Of a DNA stretch of 64,000 bases, positions 55,613-64,000 are shown in pieces. How positions within the stretch are numbered: position 1 is the first letter of the stretch; every line of letters starts with the position of its first letter. This DNA is from Acidimicrobiia bacterium (GTDB taxonomy: Bacteria > Actinomycetota > Acidimicrobiia > Acidimicrobiales > Bin134), in the NCBI GenBank assembly GCA_022822265.1, contig JAJECA010000050.1:145075-209074 (forward strand), read 5' to 3'. Both the position numbers and the translations under genes were made by a program. The notes beneath the pieces were generated by a model. That model was not told where the DNA came from and did no database searches. It saw only the letters and a program-made list of their open reading frames with translations.

Positions 55613-56304
55613 CTGACTATCAGGACCACGGTAGAGCGACTGGCCGCCCATTGGGCACCGACAAAGGAGACCGCGGCCACTGCTGTCGCGACCATCACCG
55701 GAATCATGGTGGTGTACTGCTGTCGGCGAATGGACTGAGCCGCAGCTGCCCCCACGATCAACCCGGCGACAAGGCCGCCAAGATGGCCGCCCAGGGAAAC
55801 CGATGGGACCGTGAAGCTGATGACCAAGTTGACGGCCAGGATTGGGCCGATCGGCGTCTGGAACAGGCCCACTCCTTGGACCAAGTACAAGGCGGCAAGG
55901 GCGCCCATCAATCCGAAAATGGCCCCTGAAGCCCCCGCGATCAACGAGTTCGGCGACTCCAGCAATGCCCCGAATGACCCGCACACCAGAGAAGCGAAGT
56001 ACACCGCGGCAAACGGAACCCGGCCTACTGACCGCTCCAAGGCCAGACCCAGGATGTAGAGCGAGAACATGTTCACAGCCAGATGGAATACGCCGTGGTG
56101 CAAGAATCCGCCCGTGACTATCCGCCACCACTCGTTCAAGAACTCGATATTTCCCCCCAGGGTGGCAGCCCTTGCGATCAGCCCGTCATCGGCACCCTGG
56201 CCATCGAGGCTGTCGCCCAACGCCATTCCCACTATGAACACCGCCACATTGGCCGCAATCAGGACATAGCTGACATACCAGGCGTCGGTTCGCCGCGGGA
56301 CCAT
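55609..56304 (-). CDS. Rhomboid-family intramembrane serine protease
   Basis: The protein has six to seven hydrophobic segments and all catalytic landmarks: HHGVFHLAVNMFSLYILG (the HxxxN oxyanion segment), GASGAIFGLMG with the nucleophilic Ser, and SLGGHLGGLVAG with the catalytic His. It cleaves transmembrane substrates within the cytoplasmic membrane; substrates are unknown. Starts at 56304 (ATG) and 56316 (GTG) are both open and neither has a strong ribosome site. It lies next to the NifU-like gene on the same strand. Confidence 0.9.
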   Translation of the reverse strand: MVPRRTDAWYVSYVLIAANVAVFIVGMALGDSLDGQGADDGLIARAATLGGNIEFLNEWWRIVTGGFLHHGVFHLAVNMFSLYILGLALERSVGRVPFAAVYFASLVCGSFGALLESPNSLIAGASGAIFGLMGALAALYLVQGVGLFQTPIGPILAVNLVISFTVPSVSLGGHLGGLVAGLIVGAAAAQSIRRQQYTTMIPVMVATAVAAVSFVGAQWAASRSTVVLIVS

Positions 56305-56334
56305 GCTGGAGCGCACGAGCTTAAGGGATTGTGT

Positions 56335-56598
56335 CTACAGGCCCACCGGTGAGCCGTCGCTCAACAGGTTCTGACCTATGTTCACCACCTCGGTGACTCC
56401 TTCAACCCGGTCCTTGAGAATCCGCTCAACCCCGGCCTTCAGCGTGACCGTCGAGGCCGGACAGCTCACGCAGGCGCCGACCAGCTCCACGCTGACCACG
56501 CCAGTTTCCTCATCCACACCCCGCAAGAAGATGTCCCCGTCGTCGGCCTGCACCGCAGGGCGGATGGCCTCGATCACCTGGGCGACGGCTTCCTGCAC
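56335..56598 (-). CDS. NifU-like Fe-S scaffold (Nfu domain)
   Basis: The 87-residue protein is a stand-alone Nfu domain: IRPAVQADDGDIFLRGV, then the cluster-binding CxxC (C43 and C46 in GACVSCPAST) and TLKAGVERIL. It carries and delivers Fe-S clusters. The start is GTG. A cysteine desulfurase is encoded about 2 kb away on the same strand and could be its sulfur source. Confidence 0.88.
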   Translation of the reverse strand: MQEAVAQVIEAIRPAVQADDGDIFLRGVDEETGVVSVELVGACVSCPASTVTLKAGVERILKDRVEGVTEVVNIGQNLLSDGSPVGL

Positions 56599-56687
56599 GC
56601 TCTCATTGTCTCAGCCTGAACCCGATTCGCCAACCTTCCCACCGATCCATTCAAGAATTCAGGGCGCGGTCTGGCAGACTCCCATTG

Positions 56688-56822
56688 ATGGAACTGCTGG
56701 CCCACCAGGGAGGTTGGGACGAGATCCTCTTGGTGGCCGCCCCCTTGGCCCTGCTGGCCGGCTTGTTGTTTTTGGCTAACCGCCGGGCCTCTCGCGGCGG
56801 ACGTCGCCCCCAAGAGCGCTGA
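56688..56822 (+). CDS. Small membrane protein (44 residues)
   Basis: The short frame encodes MELLAHQGGWDEILLVAAPL followed by ALLAGLLFLANRRAS and a basic Arg-rich tail. This makes one transmembrane helix with positive residues on the inner side, a credible small membrane protein. I do not know its function. Its last 47 bases overlap the 3-prime end of murA on the opposite strand, and no strong ribosome binding site is seen. Codon usage (GCC, CTG, GGC) fits the core genome. Confidence 0.5.
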   Translation: MELLAHQGGWDEILLVAAPLALLAGLLFLANRRASRGGRRPQER

Positions 56823-58068
56823 GCTTGCCGGCGAAATCCTCGTATCCCCGGTCGATGTGGTGGGGATCGGACACCACCGTGACCCCGTCGGCCGCCAGCC
56901 CGGCAACCACGAGGGCCGCTCCCGCCCGAATGTCGGATGCGCGCACAGGCGCACCGCTGAGCCGATCCACCCCTCGAATCACCGCGTGGTGGCCCTCGGT
57001 GCGGATATCAGCGCCCATGCGCACCAGCTCGTCCACATATCGGAACCGGCCCGAGAACAGGTTCTCGGTAACAATCCCCACTCCCTCGGCCACCGACAGC
57101 ATGGCCACCAGCAGCGGCTTGCAGTCGGTGGGCAAGCCGGGATACGGCAGTGTGGAGACGTCGGCTGATCGTAGGCGCCCACTGCACATGGCCCAGATCC
57201 CATCGGGATCGGCCGATGTCCGCACCCCCATGTCACCGAGTTTGCGGCACAGCATCGCCATATGGTCGGGCCGGGCGCCCACCAGAGTGATCTCCCCGCC
57301 GGCCATGCCCAATGCCGCTAAGAACGTTGCCGCCTCGATCCGATCGCTAACCGCAGTGTGCTCCACCGGATGCAACTCCTCGACCCCCTCCACCACGATG
57401 GTGGATGTTCCGGCCCCAGCCACTTGACCGCCCATATGGTTCAAGAACCCGGCCAAGTCAGCGATTTCCGGCTCCCGGGCGGCGTTGTCGATCACGGTGG
57501 TGCCCTTGGCCCGAACGGCCGCCATCATGACATTCTCAGTGGCTCCCACACTGGGATACTCCAGTAGCACCGGGTTGCCCACCAGGTTGTCGGCGGTGGC
57601 GATGACGTCGCCGCCGGAGACTTCGAACTGGCAGCCGATGGCCTCCAGCCCGGCGACATGCATGTCAATGGGGCGAGGTCCGAAATCATCACCTCCGGGC
57701 AGCGCTACTCGGGCATGGCCGATTCCGGCAAGCAGCGGTCCGAGCACCGCAGTGGATGCCCGCAGCTGCTCGGTCAGCGCATAGGGAGCCTCGGGGGTTA
57801 CGGACTCGGGGCGATTGATGGTGAGAACGTGGTCTGACCGGCTCACCGATACCCCCATGGACCGCAACACCTCGCCCATCACCGCCACATCCTCTATGTC
57901 GGGCACGTTGCGGATCACGAAGGTGCCCTCGGTGAGCAGGCAGGCGGCCATGAGCTTCAGCACGGAGTTCTTGGCCCCGCCGATAGCCACCGTGCCCTCC
58001 AGGGGCCCGTTGGCGCGCACTTCGATTCGGTCTTGCGTATCGATGTCGTCTCGGCGACTGCGCTCCAC
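56776..58068 (-). CDS. murA: UDP-N-acetylglucosamine 1-carboxyvinyltransferase
   Basis: MurA adds enolpyruvate from PEP to UDP-GlcNAc, the first committed step of peptidoglycan synthesis, in the cytoplasm. The 430-residue length fits. NGPLEGTVAIGGAKNSVLKL is the N-terminal substrate loop, GATENVMMAAV and LPYPGLPTDCKPL are conserved. The active-site loop reads ALPGGDDFGPRPIDMH, so the catalytic Cys (Cys115 in E. coli) is replaced by Asp127. Such Asp enzymes (mycobacteria, chlamydiae) are active and intrinsically resistant to fosfomycin. The start is a GTG. Confidence 0.95.
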   Translation of the reverse strand: MERSRRDDIDTQDRIEVRANGPLEGTVAIGGAKNSVLKLMAACLLTEGTFVIRNVPDIEDVAVMGEVLRSMGVSVSRSDHVLTINRPESVTPEAPYALTEQLRASTAVLGPLLAGIGHARVALPGGDDFGPRPIDMHVAGLEAIGCQFEVSGGDVIATADNLVGNPVLLEYPSVGATENVMMAAVRAKGTTVIDNAAREPEIADLAGFLNHMGGQVAGAGTSTIVVEGVEELHPVEHTAVSDRIEAATFLAALGMAGGEITLVGARPDHMAMLCRKLGDMGVRTSADPDGIWAMCSGRLRSADVSTLPYPGLPTDCKPLLVAMLSVAEGVGIVTENLFSGRFRYVDELVRMGADIRTEGHHAVIRGVDRLSGAPVRASDIRAGAALVVAGLAADGVTVVSDPHHIDRGYEDFAGKLSALGGDVRRERPGG

Positions 58069-58158
58069 GGGACAAGTATGGTGCCCTGCCGGGCGCAGTC
58101 ATAGTCATTGTGAGGTCGCGGGCCGCAGGGGGCACAAAAGTAGACTGCCCACCAGTCC

Positions 58159-59670
58159 ATGCCCCAAGTGATCTCCCGTCGCGTCCTGAGCGCCGACGCC
58201 GCTGACGGCGTTCTGAACGGCCCCGACGGCCTTCTGTCCCCCCGTACCGACATTGTTTTGGAGCGCGCCGAAGGCGGAGCCGTCTTCACCGCGATTGAGG
58301 GACCGGTCGAGCACTATCGGCGCACGGTCACCGCTGAGCCGCTCGACGGCGATCAGGTGGAGATAACCGAGAAGTTCGATTATCGACTGGCCATTCCGGT
58401 GTGGTGGGTGCTGTTCACCATCCCCTACGGACGGGCTCTGCGCCGAGGGCGCGATTGGCCTTGGTGGCATCCCCCCGATCGGTTCACTGCCCGACAGGCC
58501 CGGGTGGTAGGCCTTCTGGCCACATTGGCCGTGGTCGCCGGGTTCCTGGGCACGCTGCTGGGGCAGACGATCACGTTCGCGGCCGACGAGTTCGAGGTGG
58601 GCGAGTCGGCCCAGGGACTCGCCCTTTCGCTGGTCCGCCTCAGCATTCTGATCACGCTGGCGGTTGCCGCCCTCGGAGACCGCAAGGGGCGTCGGCGCAC
58701 GCTTCTCTACGCCGCGGCCGGTTCGATCTTGGCGGCGGCCGCCACCTCTCTGGTCCCCAATCTGGCCACTTTGGCCACTGTCCAAGCTGTGTCGCGCGGC
58801 CTGTCCCACGCGCTGGCCCTATTGATCTTCGTGTTCGCCCTCGAGGAGGTTCCGGCCGGCTCTAGGGCTTTTGTGGCTTCCATGCTTGCGCTGGCTGCCG
58901 GCCTGGGCTCAGGCCTGGCGGTGGGGTCGGTGCCCTTTGCCGACCTCAGCGCGTCGGGATGGCGCTTCTCCTTTGTGGCCGCGCTGGCCGGACTGCCCTT
59001 GCTGGCTTTCGTGGCCCGACGGCTTCCCGAATCCCAGCGCTTCGAAACGGCCCGGCGACAGCCGCGAACCCGCCGGCCGAATCAGTACCGGTTCCGCCTG
59101 ACCTTATTGGCGGTTACCTCCTTCGCTGTTCTGGTCTTCTCTTCCCCGGCGTCTCAATTGCAAAACGAGTTCCTCAACGAGCAGCGAGACTTCAGCGCCA
59201 CAAAGATCGCGGTGTTCACCCTGCTCACGACTTGGACAGCAGGCCCTGGCATGCTCATTGCCGGAAAATTGGCCGATCTGCGGGGTCGGCGGGTGATCGC
59301 ATCAGTGGGCGTGAGCGGCGGGGCCCTGTTCATCTTGTGGCACTTCACCCAGGCCGGCTGGCCGATGTGGGTCTTGATCGCGGTGGGCGCGCTCTTGACT
59401 TCCTCAACCGTGCCGTCGCTGGGGGTCTACCGAGCCGAGATGTTCGGCACCATGCGCCGGGCGGAGTCCAATGGCCTGCTCGGTGTGGCCGGGGTATCGG
59501 GAAGCATGGTCGGCTTGGCAGCCGGGGGCTACATGATCGAAACCTGGGGCTACGGCACCGCGTTCTCAGTCCTAATAGCCGGCCCAATCCTCGTCGCCAT
59601 CCTCGTGCTCCTGTACTACCCCGAAACCACCAGACGGTCCCTGGAGGAGCTCAATCCAGAGGACCAGTAG
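58159..59670 (+). CDS. MFS transporter with extra N-terminal domain
   Basis: The 503-residue protein has a soluble N-terminal region of about 105 residues (DIVLERAEGGAVFTAIEGP, EKFDYRLAIPVWWVLFTIP), which reads as beta strands resembling an SRPBCC-like half. Twelve transmembrane helices of the major facilitator superfamily follow. The loop after helix 2 is ALGDRKGRRRTLLYAA and its repeat in the second half is LADLRGRRVIA, the MFS signature. It ends YYPETTRRSLEELNPED, typical of sugar or metabolite MFS porters. The substrate is unknown; the extra domain may sense or bind it. Confidence 0.85.
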   Translation: MPQVISRRVLSADAADGVLNGPDGLLSPRTDIVLERAEGGAVFTAIEGPVEHYRRTVTAEPLDGDQVEITEKFDYRLAIPVWWVLFTIPYGRALRRGRDWPWWHPPDRFTARQARVVGLLATLAVVAGFLGTLLGQTITFAADEFEVGESAQGLALSLVRLSILITLAVAALGDRKGRRRTLLYAAAGSILAAAATSLVPNLATLATVQAVSRGLSHALALLIFVFALEEVPAGSRAFVASMLALAAGLGSGLAVGSVPFADLSASGWRFSFVAALAGLPLLAFVARRLPESQRFETARRQPRTRRPNQYRFRLTLLAVTSFAVLVFSSPASQLQNEFLNEQRDFSATKIAVFTLLTTWTAGPGMLIAGKLADLRGRRVIASVGVSGGALFILWHFTQAGWPMWVLIAVGALLTSSTVPSLGVYRAEMFGTMRRAESNGLLGVAGVSGSMVGLAAGGYMIETWGYGTAFSVLIAGPILVAILVLLYYPETTRRSLEELNPEDQ

Positions 59671-59708
59671 GGCGGTGGGTGGCGCCGTAGGCGACAGGAC
59701 CCGCCGCC
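59671..59708. terminator. Hairpin between convergent MFS and hydrolase genes
   Basis: GGCGGTGGGT (59671-59680) can pair with ACCCGCCGCC (59699-59708) as a 10-bp G+C-rich stem with one G-U wobble and an 18-base loop. It starts right after the MFS stop and lies before the stop of the convergent hydrolase, so it may end transcription in one or both directions. There is no U tract. Confidence 0.4.
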
Positions 59709-59723
59709 CGGTGGGAGCAATCG

Positions 59724-60293
59724 CTACAGCGTCTCCAACCAGCTAGCCACAACAGCAACAATCTCAGCATCGGCCTTCTTCGGATCGTGGCCCTCGCCTT
59801 CGAGCCACACGGTGGTGACCGGGCCTTTGATGGCCGGCAGATGGGCGTCGAACTCCTCGGGAGTGCCGAAAGGGTCGCGGTCGCCGGAGATGAACAGGCA
59901 CGGCACGTCGACCGCGCCGAAATGCTGGGTCCGCAGGTTCTCGGGCTTTTTCGGGGGATGCAGCGGATAGCTCAACAGCACCAACCCCGCGGCCGGCATT
60001 CCATCGGCCACCGCCATAGAGCACATCCTCCCGCCCATCGACCGGCCGCCCAGCACCAGGCGCCCAGATTCGGTACCCAAACGAGTGGCGATGGCCGGAA
60101 TCTCCTCGTCGAGGAAGGCCAGCAGCTTGGGGGCCCGGTCGGGGGGACGGCGCCCCTGATTCCGGTAGGGGAAATTGATGCGCTCCACCGGAAGCGGGTC
60201 CAGGCTGTCGGCTATGGCCACCAATGTGTGCTGGTCGCGATCACCGCCCGCGCCGTGGGTCAGCACCAAGCCGTCCACCGCCGATCGAGCCAT
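59724..60293 (-). CDS. Alpha/beta hydrolase (KANL3/Tex30-like)
   Basis: The 189-residue hydrolase has LVLTHGAGGDRDQHTL near the start, the nucleophile elbow GGRSMGGRMCS, the acid in ISGDRDPFG, and the His in LEGEGHDPKK. The short length and the pattern fit the dienelactone-hydrolase-like KANL3/Tex30 group; the substrate is unknown. The ATG shares one base with the TAA stop of the upstream zinc-ribbon gene (TAATG), so they are coupled; the longer open frame upstream is discounted. Confidence 0.82.
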   Translation of the reverse strand: MARSAVDGLVLTHGAGGDRDQHTLVAIADSLDPLPVERINFPYRNQGRRPPDRAPKLLAFLDEEIPAIATRLGTESGRLVLGGRSMGGRMCSMAVADGMPAAGLVLLSYPLHPPKKPENLRTQHFGAVDVPCLFISGDRDPFGTPEEFDAHLPAIKGPVTTVWLEGEGHDPKKADAEIVAVVASWLETL

Positions 60294-61108
60294 TACATGT
60301 ACCGGCGCAGCAGTTCCCGCAAGGCTTCCGCGGCTTGCTCTGCGGCCGTGTCGCCCTCGGTGAGATCGGGTCCGGCCACCAGAGCCTTTCGCAGCACATC
60401 GGCAGCTTCCAGCATCGACCGCCAGAAATCGGCGTCGTACCCCCACGGCAGGCTGAGCTGCACCACCTGTTCGTGGGCCAATGCGAATTCCTCTATCGCC
60501 TTGCTGTCAGAGGTGTTGCGGCGAAGCCGGTCGGCCGAGAAGAACAGCGCTTCCAGCACCTCATAGGGCTCCACTCCCTGTAGTCCGGGACCGAATTGGC
60601 GCTGGGCCACTGCGCTGGCCAGTCGGTCGAACAACGCGTCTACCGCCTCCTCGTCGGCCTCGCCCACCTCCAGGTTGCCGGCGTAGTCCACCTCGTGGGC
60701 GATGCCCTCGGTCAACATCTCGCTCAGAATGTCGGCCTTGTGGGCGTCGTCGTAGTCTCCAAGCTCGTACACCACCGCGGGCTTTGTCTTGTCGAGTTTG
60801 GGAAGCCGGGCCCGCAGCACCCCCTCTACCGCCTGGTCAATGGCTTCCTCATCGGCCTCGCACACGATCAGCGTCGGGCCTAGCCAGGCGTGCTCCAGCC
60901 CGAGGGCCCGCAGCTCGGCCTCCAAGCCGTTGCGGGCGTCGTAGGTCCATTCGTGGAACTCGTAGGCCAGCTGCTCATCTTCGGGGCCGCCCACCTCTTC
61001 GGCGGGCTGCGGTGGCGAGGGAAATGTAGCCACGCCGCACTCCGCGCACTCCAACACGTCATCGTCGAAGGGGGCGCCGCACTGAAAGCACCAAACCATG
61101 CCGAACAT
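60293..61108 (-). CDS. Hypothetical protein with N-terminal zinc ribbon
   Basis: I do not recognise a named family. The 271-residue protein starts with two CxxC pairs (WCFQCGAPF and LECAECGVA) that would bind one zinc ion as a zinc ribbon, followed by an acidic, mostly helical body with VVYELGDYDDAHKADILSEMLTEGIAHEVDYAG, which resembles a DUF2007-like signal-transducing fold. It is divergent from glpX and coupled to the hydrolase gene downstream. The start could be the first or fourth codon (61108 or 61099). Confidence 0.68.
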   Translation of the reverse strand: MFGMVWCFQCGAPFDDDVLECAECGVATFPSPPQPAEEVGGPEDEQLAYEFHEWTYDARNGLEAELRALGLEHAWLGPTLIVCEADEEAIDQAVEGVLRARLPKLDKTKPAVVYELGDYDDAHKADILSEMLTEGIAHEVDYAGNLEVGEADEEAVDALFDRLASAVAQRQFGPGLQGVEPYEVLEALFFSADRLRRNTSDSKAIEEFALAHEQVVQLSLPWGYDADFWRSMLEAADVLRKALVAGPDLTEGDTAAEQAAEALRELLRRYM

Positions 61109-61159
61109 GGTCTCAGATAACGGGGCAGCGGTCGCATCGCAGCACTACGGTTGGGCAAC

Positions 61160-62158
61160 GTGAACGAATCGCCCGAGACACCCGACCGCAACTTGGCGAT
61201 GGAGCTGGTCAGAGTGACCGAAGTCGCCGCACTGGCCGCCTCCCGATGGATGGGCCGAGGCGACAAAGAAGGGGCCGACGGCGCCGCAGTCGAGGCCATG
61301 CGAGTGCTGCTGCGGACCGTGCCGATGGACGGAATCGTGGTGATCGGCGAGGGCGAGAAGGACGAAGCCCCCATGCTCTTCAACGGAGAGCTGATCGGCG
61401 ATGGGACGCCTCCCGAATGCGACATCGCGGTCGACCCCATCGACGGCACCACGCTCACATCGCTGGGCCGGGGCAACGCCTTGTCGGTGATCGCGGTGTC
61501 CGACCGGGGGACCATGTTCAACCCCGGACCCTGCGTGTACATGGAGAAGATCGCCTTCGGCCCCGAGTGCGTGGGCTATGGCATCTCACTGGACAACTCC
61601 CCCACTCGTAATCTCGAGCTGGTAGCCGAGGCCAAGAGCGAGCCGGTGCGAGATGTGACCGCAGTGATCCTCGATCGCGACCGCCACTCGGAACTGATCG
61701 CCGAGGTGCGCGAGGCCGGCGCCCGCATCCGGCTCATCCCCGACGGCGATGTGGCCGGGGCCATCTCCACCGCCTGGCCCGACTCGGGCGCCGACATACT
61801 GTTCGGCATCGGGGGAACCCCCGAGGGAGTCATCTCTGCGGCCGCCCTCAAATGCATGGGCGGCGAACAACTCGGGCGGCTCTGGCCCCGCAACGACAGG
61901 GAGCGCAAGGAGGCGGAGAAACTGGGCCGAGATGTGACCAAGGTGCTCACCGCTGACGACCTGGTTCAAGGCGACAACTGCTTTTTCGCCGCCACCGGGA
62001 TTACCGACGGCGACCTGCTAAAGGGCGTCCACTACTACAAGAACCACGCCAGCACTCAGTCACTGGTCATGCGGTCGAAGTCGGGCACGGTCCGGCTGGT
62101 CACCGCCGACCACCAGCTGGACAAGCTGAACAGCTTCTCAGCCATCGAATTCGGCTAG
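61160..62158 (+). CDS. glpX: Class II fructose-1,6-bisphosphatase
   Basis: GlpX removes the 1-phosphate of fructose 1,6-bisphosphate in gluconeogenesis, with divalent metal. In 332 residues the metal and phosphate sites are [11 protein letters not shown] and [20 protein letters not shown], and [20 protein letters not shown] is conserved further on. The ending [23 protein letters not shown] is typical. I chose the GTG at 61160; a TTG three codons earlier is possible. It is the usual gluconeogenic bisphosphatase of actinobacteria. Confidence 0.94.
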   Translation: MNESPETPDRNLAMELVRVTEVAALAASRWMGRGDKEGADGAAVEAMRVLLRTVPMDGIVVIGEGEKDEAPMLFNGELIGDGTPPECDIAVDPIDGTTLTSLGRGNALSVIAVSDRGTMFNPGPCVYMEKIAFGPECVGYGISLDNSPTRNLELVAEAKSEPVRDVTAVILDRDRHSELIAEVREAGARIRLIPDGDVAGAISTAWPDSGADILFGIGGTPEGVISAAALKCMGGEQLGRLWPRNDRERKEAEKLGRDVTKVLTADDLVQGDNCFFAATGITDGDLLKGVHYYKNHASTQSLVMRSKSGTVRLVTADHQLDKLNSFSAIEFG

Positions 62159-62191
62159 CCGACTGCCCCTGGAGACGGCAGGGTTAGTCGG
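62159..62191. terminator. Hairpin between convergent glpX and binding-protein genes
   Basis: CCGACT (62159-62164) pairs with AGTCGG (62186-62191), and inside it TGCC pairs with GGCA. The hairpin fills the whole gap between the two convergent stops, so it could serve both transcripts. The stem is interrupted and has no U run. Confidence 0.45.
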
Positions 62192-64000
62192 TTACTGATC
62201 AGTGCGGTACAGGTAGCGCAGATCCCAGTAGCCGTAAAGCGTCGGGGTGGTGTTGCCAAACACGTTGCGAACCGCTCCCAATCGCTCTGACTGCGTGGTG
62301 TAGATGAGAGGCACGTTCTCGGCGACGATCGCCTGCGCATCCCAGTAGTGCTGCACCCGCTGCTCGTGGTCGAGCTCTTTGCTGCCGGCGATGTACAGCT
62401 CATCTATCTCCGCCTCCCATTCCGTGGCGGGCTCTGGCTGATTCGGATGCCAAAGGTGCAGGCCTTCGCCGCTGTGCCACACGGTCATGCCGCCGAAGGG
62501 GTCGGGACTGCCGGTCAGCCCCACCACCATGGCCTGCCAGTCGTAGGTGGCCGTGAGCTGGGCCACCATGTCGCCGAAGTCCACGATGCGGAAATCAACG
62601 TCGAGGCCGACCGCCGTCATCCCCTCGTGAATGATGCCGGTGATATCGGAGCGAACGCTGTTCCCCTCGTTGGTAACCATCGTGAACGAGATGGGGTTGC
62701 CCTCATCGTCTTCGCGGATGCCGTCGCCGTCGGTGTCAACCCAGCCCATCTCGTCGAGAATTTCGTTGGCCCGGTCCACGTCGTAGGGGTATTGGCGCAC
62801 CTCGGGATTGTGGAAGTCGCCAGCCGCCGGACTCACCGACGACCACTGCGGATAGCCCAGACCGTGCTGGACTCCGTCGATCATGGCTGATTTGTCCATG
62901 GCGTGGGCAACGGCCTGTCGAAACGCCGTGTTCTGGAACCAGCGAAGCTGAACCGGGTCGACATACGGCTCGCCCGCCTCGTTCGACCCGGGGTTCTGAT
63001 TGAACGCCAGGAAATTGGTGCCGAACCCGGGGCCGCGGCGATGCAGTGTGAAGTTCTCCGCTTCGGCCACTGGATCGAGCACGGCGAATTCCTCGCCCAG
63101 CACGCCGTGCAAATCAGTGGTGCCGGCGCGGAACAACGCTAACTCGGCCTCGAAGTCCTCCACGATCAACTGCACCACCCGGTCGAGATACGGCAGGCGC
63201 CCTCCGGCATCGTCAACCAGCCAGTAGTTGGGGTTTCGCTCGAAGACGAAGCGCTCGCCGGGTGTGTACTCCCCGATGGTGAACGGGCCGGTGCCGATTA
63301 TCTCGGTGGGGTCGGTGTCGATGCCCCAAAACTCCGTGAAGGTGCCCGCCTCGATAGGACCCTCGACGATGTGCTTGGGGTAGATGGCGGTGCCCATTGA
63401 GCGCAGGAACGGCGCGAATGGCTGCGGGAGGACGAATTCCAAGGTGTGGTCATCCAGGGCCGTCACCGTCATCTGTGATTGCTCCCACTGGCCGGTCTCA
63501 GAATTCAGGAATCGGAACTCGAAAGAAGCCCGGCTTGCCGCTTGGAAGTCGTCGTTGTAGATGACCCGGTTGAACGTGAACTCCACGTCGTGGGCGGTGA
63601 ACGGGGTGCCGTCGTGCCACTGCACGTCGTCGCGCAGATGGAACACCCAGCGCAGTCCGTCGTCGGAGCGCTCCCACGACTGCGCCAGCAGCGGCTCAAT
63701 CTCATCGTTCAACCACGACGTTTCGGTGAGGCCCTCGAACAGGTACCCCAGCACGCCCGACGATCCGGCGTCCCTGGCCAGCGCGAGGTTGAACGTGAGG
63801 GGCTCGGAGATCGTCGCCACCGTGAGCGTGCCGCCGTGGTTGCCGATCTCATAGGAAAATCCCTCGGCGTTCCGGCGCAATTCCTCCACAATGACCATGG
63901 ACGGAACAAGTCCCCCGAACGCAGCAGCCGCTGCCATGCGACGTCGGAGCTGCTCCAGAGCCGACTGATCCGCAGGGTCGATTGCCTCGCTGTCATCGGT
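62192..64000 (-). CDS. Peptide/solute ABC transporter substrate-binding protein (partial, runs off the right edge)
   Basis: This SBP_bac_5 (DppA/OppA-like) receptor has GGTLTVATISEPLTFNLALA at the mature start, LAQSWERSDDGLRWVFHLRDDVQWHDGTPF, and TAFRQAVAHAMDKSAMIDGV, all family hallmarks. It binds peptides or related solutes outside the membrane. An ATG at 63937 would give 581 residues with a short hydrophobic N-terminus (AAAAAFGGLVPSMVIVEEL). However, the frame stays open to the window end (21 more codons, including QLRRR just before that helix), so the true start may lie beyond 64000. No permease gene is within the window. Confidence 0.85.
   Translation of the reverse strand, partial: TDDSEAIDPADQSALEQLRRRMAAAAAFGGLVPSMVIVEELRRNAEGFSYEIGNHGGTLTVATISEPLTFNLALARDAGSSGVLGYLFEGLTETSWLNDEIEPLLAQSWERSDDGLRWVFHLRDDVQWHDGTPFTAHDVEFTFNRVIYNDDFQAASRASFEFRFLNSETGQWEQSQMTVTALDDHTLEFVLPQPFAPFLRSMGTAIYPKHIVEGPIEAGTFTEFWGIDTDPTEIIGTGPFTIGEYTPGERFVFERNPNYWLVDDAGGRLPYLDRVVQLIVEDFEAELALFRAGTTDLHGVLGEEFAVLDPVAEAENFTLHRRGPGFGTNFLAFNQNPGSNEAGEPYVDPVQLRWFQNTAFRQAVAHAMDKSAMIDGVQHGLGYPQWSSVSPAAGDFHNPEVRQYPYDVDRANEILDEMGWVDTDGDGIREDDEGNPISFTMVTNEGNSVRSDITGIIHEGMTAVGLDVDFRIVDFGDMVAQLTATYDWQAMVVGLTGSPDPFGGMTVWHSGEGLHLWHPNQPEPATEWEAEIDELYIAGSKELDHEQRVQHYWDAQAIVAENVPLIYTTQSERLGAVRNVFGNTTPTLYGYWDLRYLYRTDQ

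Overview
The window is typical high-G+C chromosomal DNA of an actinomycete-type bacterium (Actinomycetota). Several things support this: many GTG starts, ATGA/GTGA stop-start overlaps, an F420/LLM-type oxidoreductase, a mycothiol-dependent nitroreductase homologue (Rv2466c type), a DUF222-HNH protein, a PASTA kinase, and a MurA with Asp at the fosfomycin Cys position. An Acidimicrobiia-like lineage is my inference, because no rRNA or marker comparison is possible here. No tRNA, rRNA, CRISPR array or complete insertion sequence was found.

Bases 1-8090 are an accessory, defence-type island. The left end (about 1-2200) is visibly poorer in G+C (bases 961-1020 count 24/60 G+C) than the core (20041-20100 counts 37/60). 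The island carries a type II-like restriction endonuclease and an N6-adenine methyltransferase, an Mrr-like endonuclease with a HARE-HTH domain, and two separate two-gene modules. Each module pairs a winged-helix (DUF5343-type) protein with a HEPN-domain protein, each pair overlaps by the same 14 bases, and both winged-helix proteins end in the same C-terminal tail. This is the best candidate here for an undescribed system.

Bases 8381-31548 are mainly core metabolism. They hold duplicated esterases, a double-domain CoA transferase, a Leu/Ile/Val-type binding lipoprotein, metY, and the ilvB-ilvN-ilvC cluster preceded by a readable attenuator. That attenuator has a 15-residue leader peptide ending ILVVRL, then a 9-bp hairpin. 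An NadD-like protein, ilvD, a MATE exporter and the gatC-gatA-gatB operon (followed by an alkyl-sulfatase-like hydrolase and a nitroreductase-SRPBCC fusion) come next, then an SCP2-like protein and a PASTA kinase with unusual catalytic-loop residues.

Bases 31545-46045 form one long minus-strand cluster of 14 genes, eight of whose junctions are 4-base overlaps. It encodes a sugar-type ABC transporter (binding lipoprotein, permease, single ATPase), a GMC oxidoreductase with its small partner, a zinc alcohol dehydrogenase, an aldehyde dehydrogenase, a class II aldolase-fold protein, a molybdenum hydroxylase large subunit, an LLM oxidoreductase, a class III aminotransferase, a creatininase-family amidase, a cupin and a MarR regulator. 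It looks like an uptake and oxidation pathway for one unidentified polyol-, sugar- or amine-like compound.

Bases 46138-64000 return to core genes: a membrane protein, a DUF222-HNH endonuclease abutting ligA, HAD hydrolase, 2-hydroxyacid dehydrogenase, mnmA with a cysteine desulfurase, the Rv2466c-like protein, SRPBCC protein, rhomboid protease, NifU-like scaffold, murA, an MFS transporter with an extra N-terminal domain, a small hydrolase, glpX, and a peptide-type ABC binding protein that runs off the right edge.
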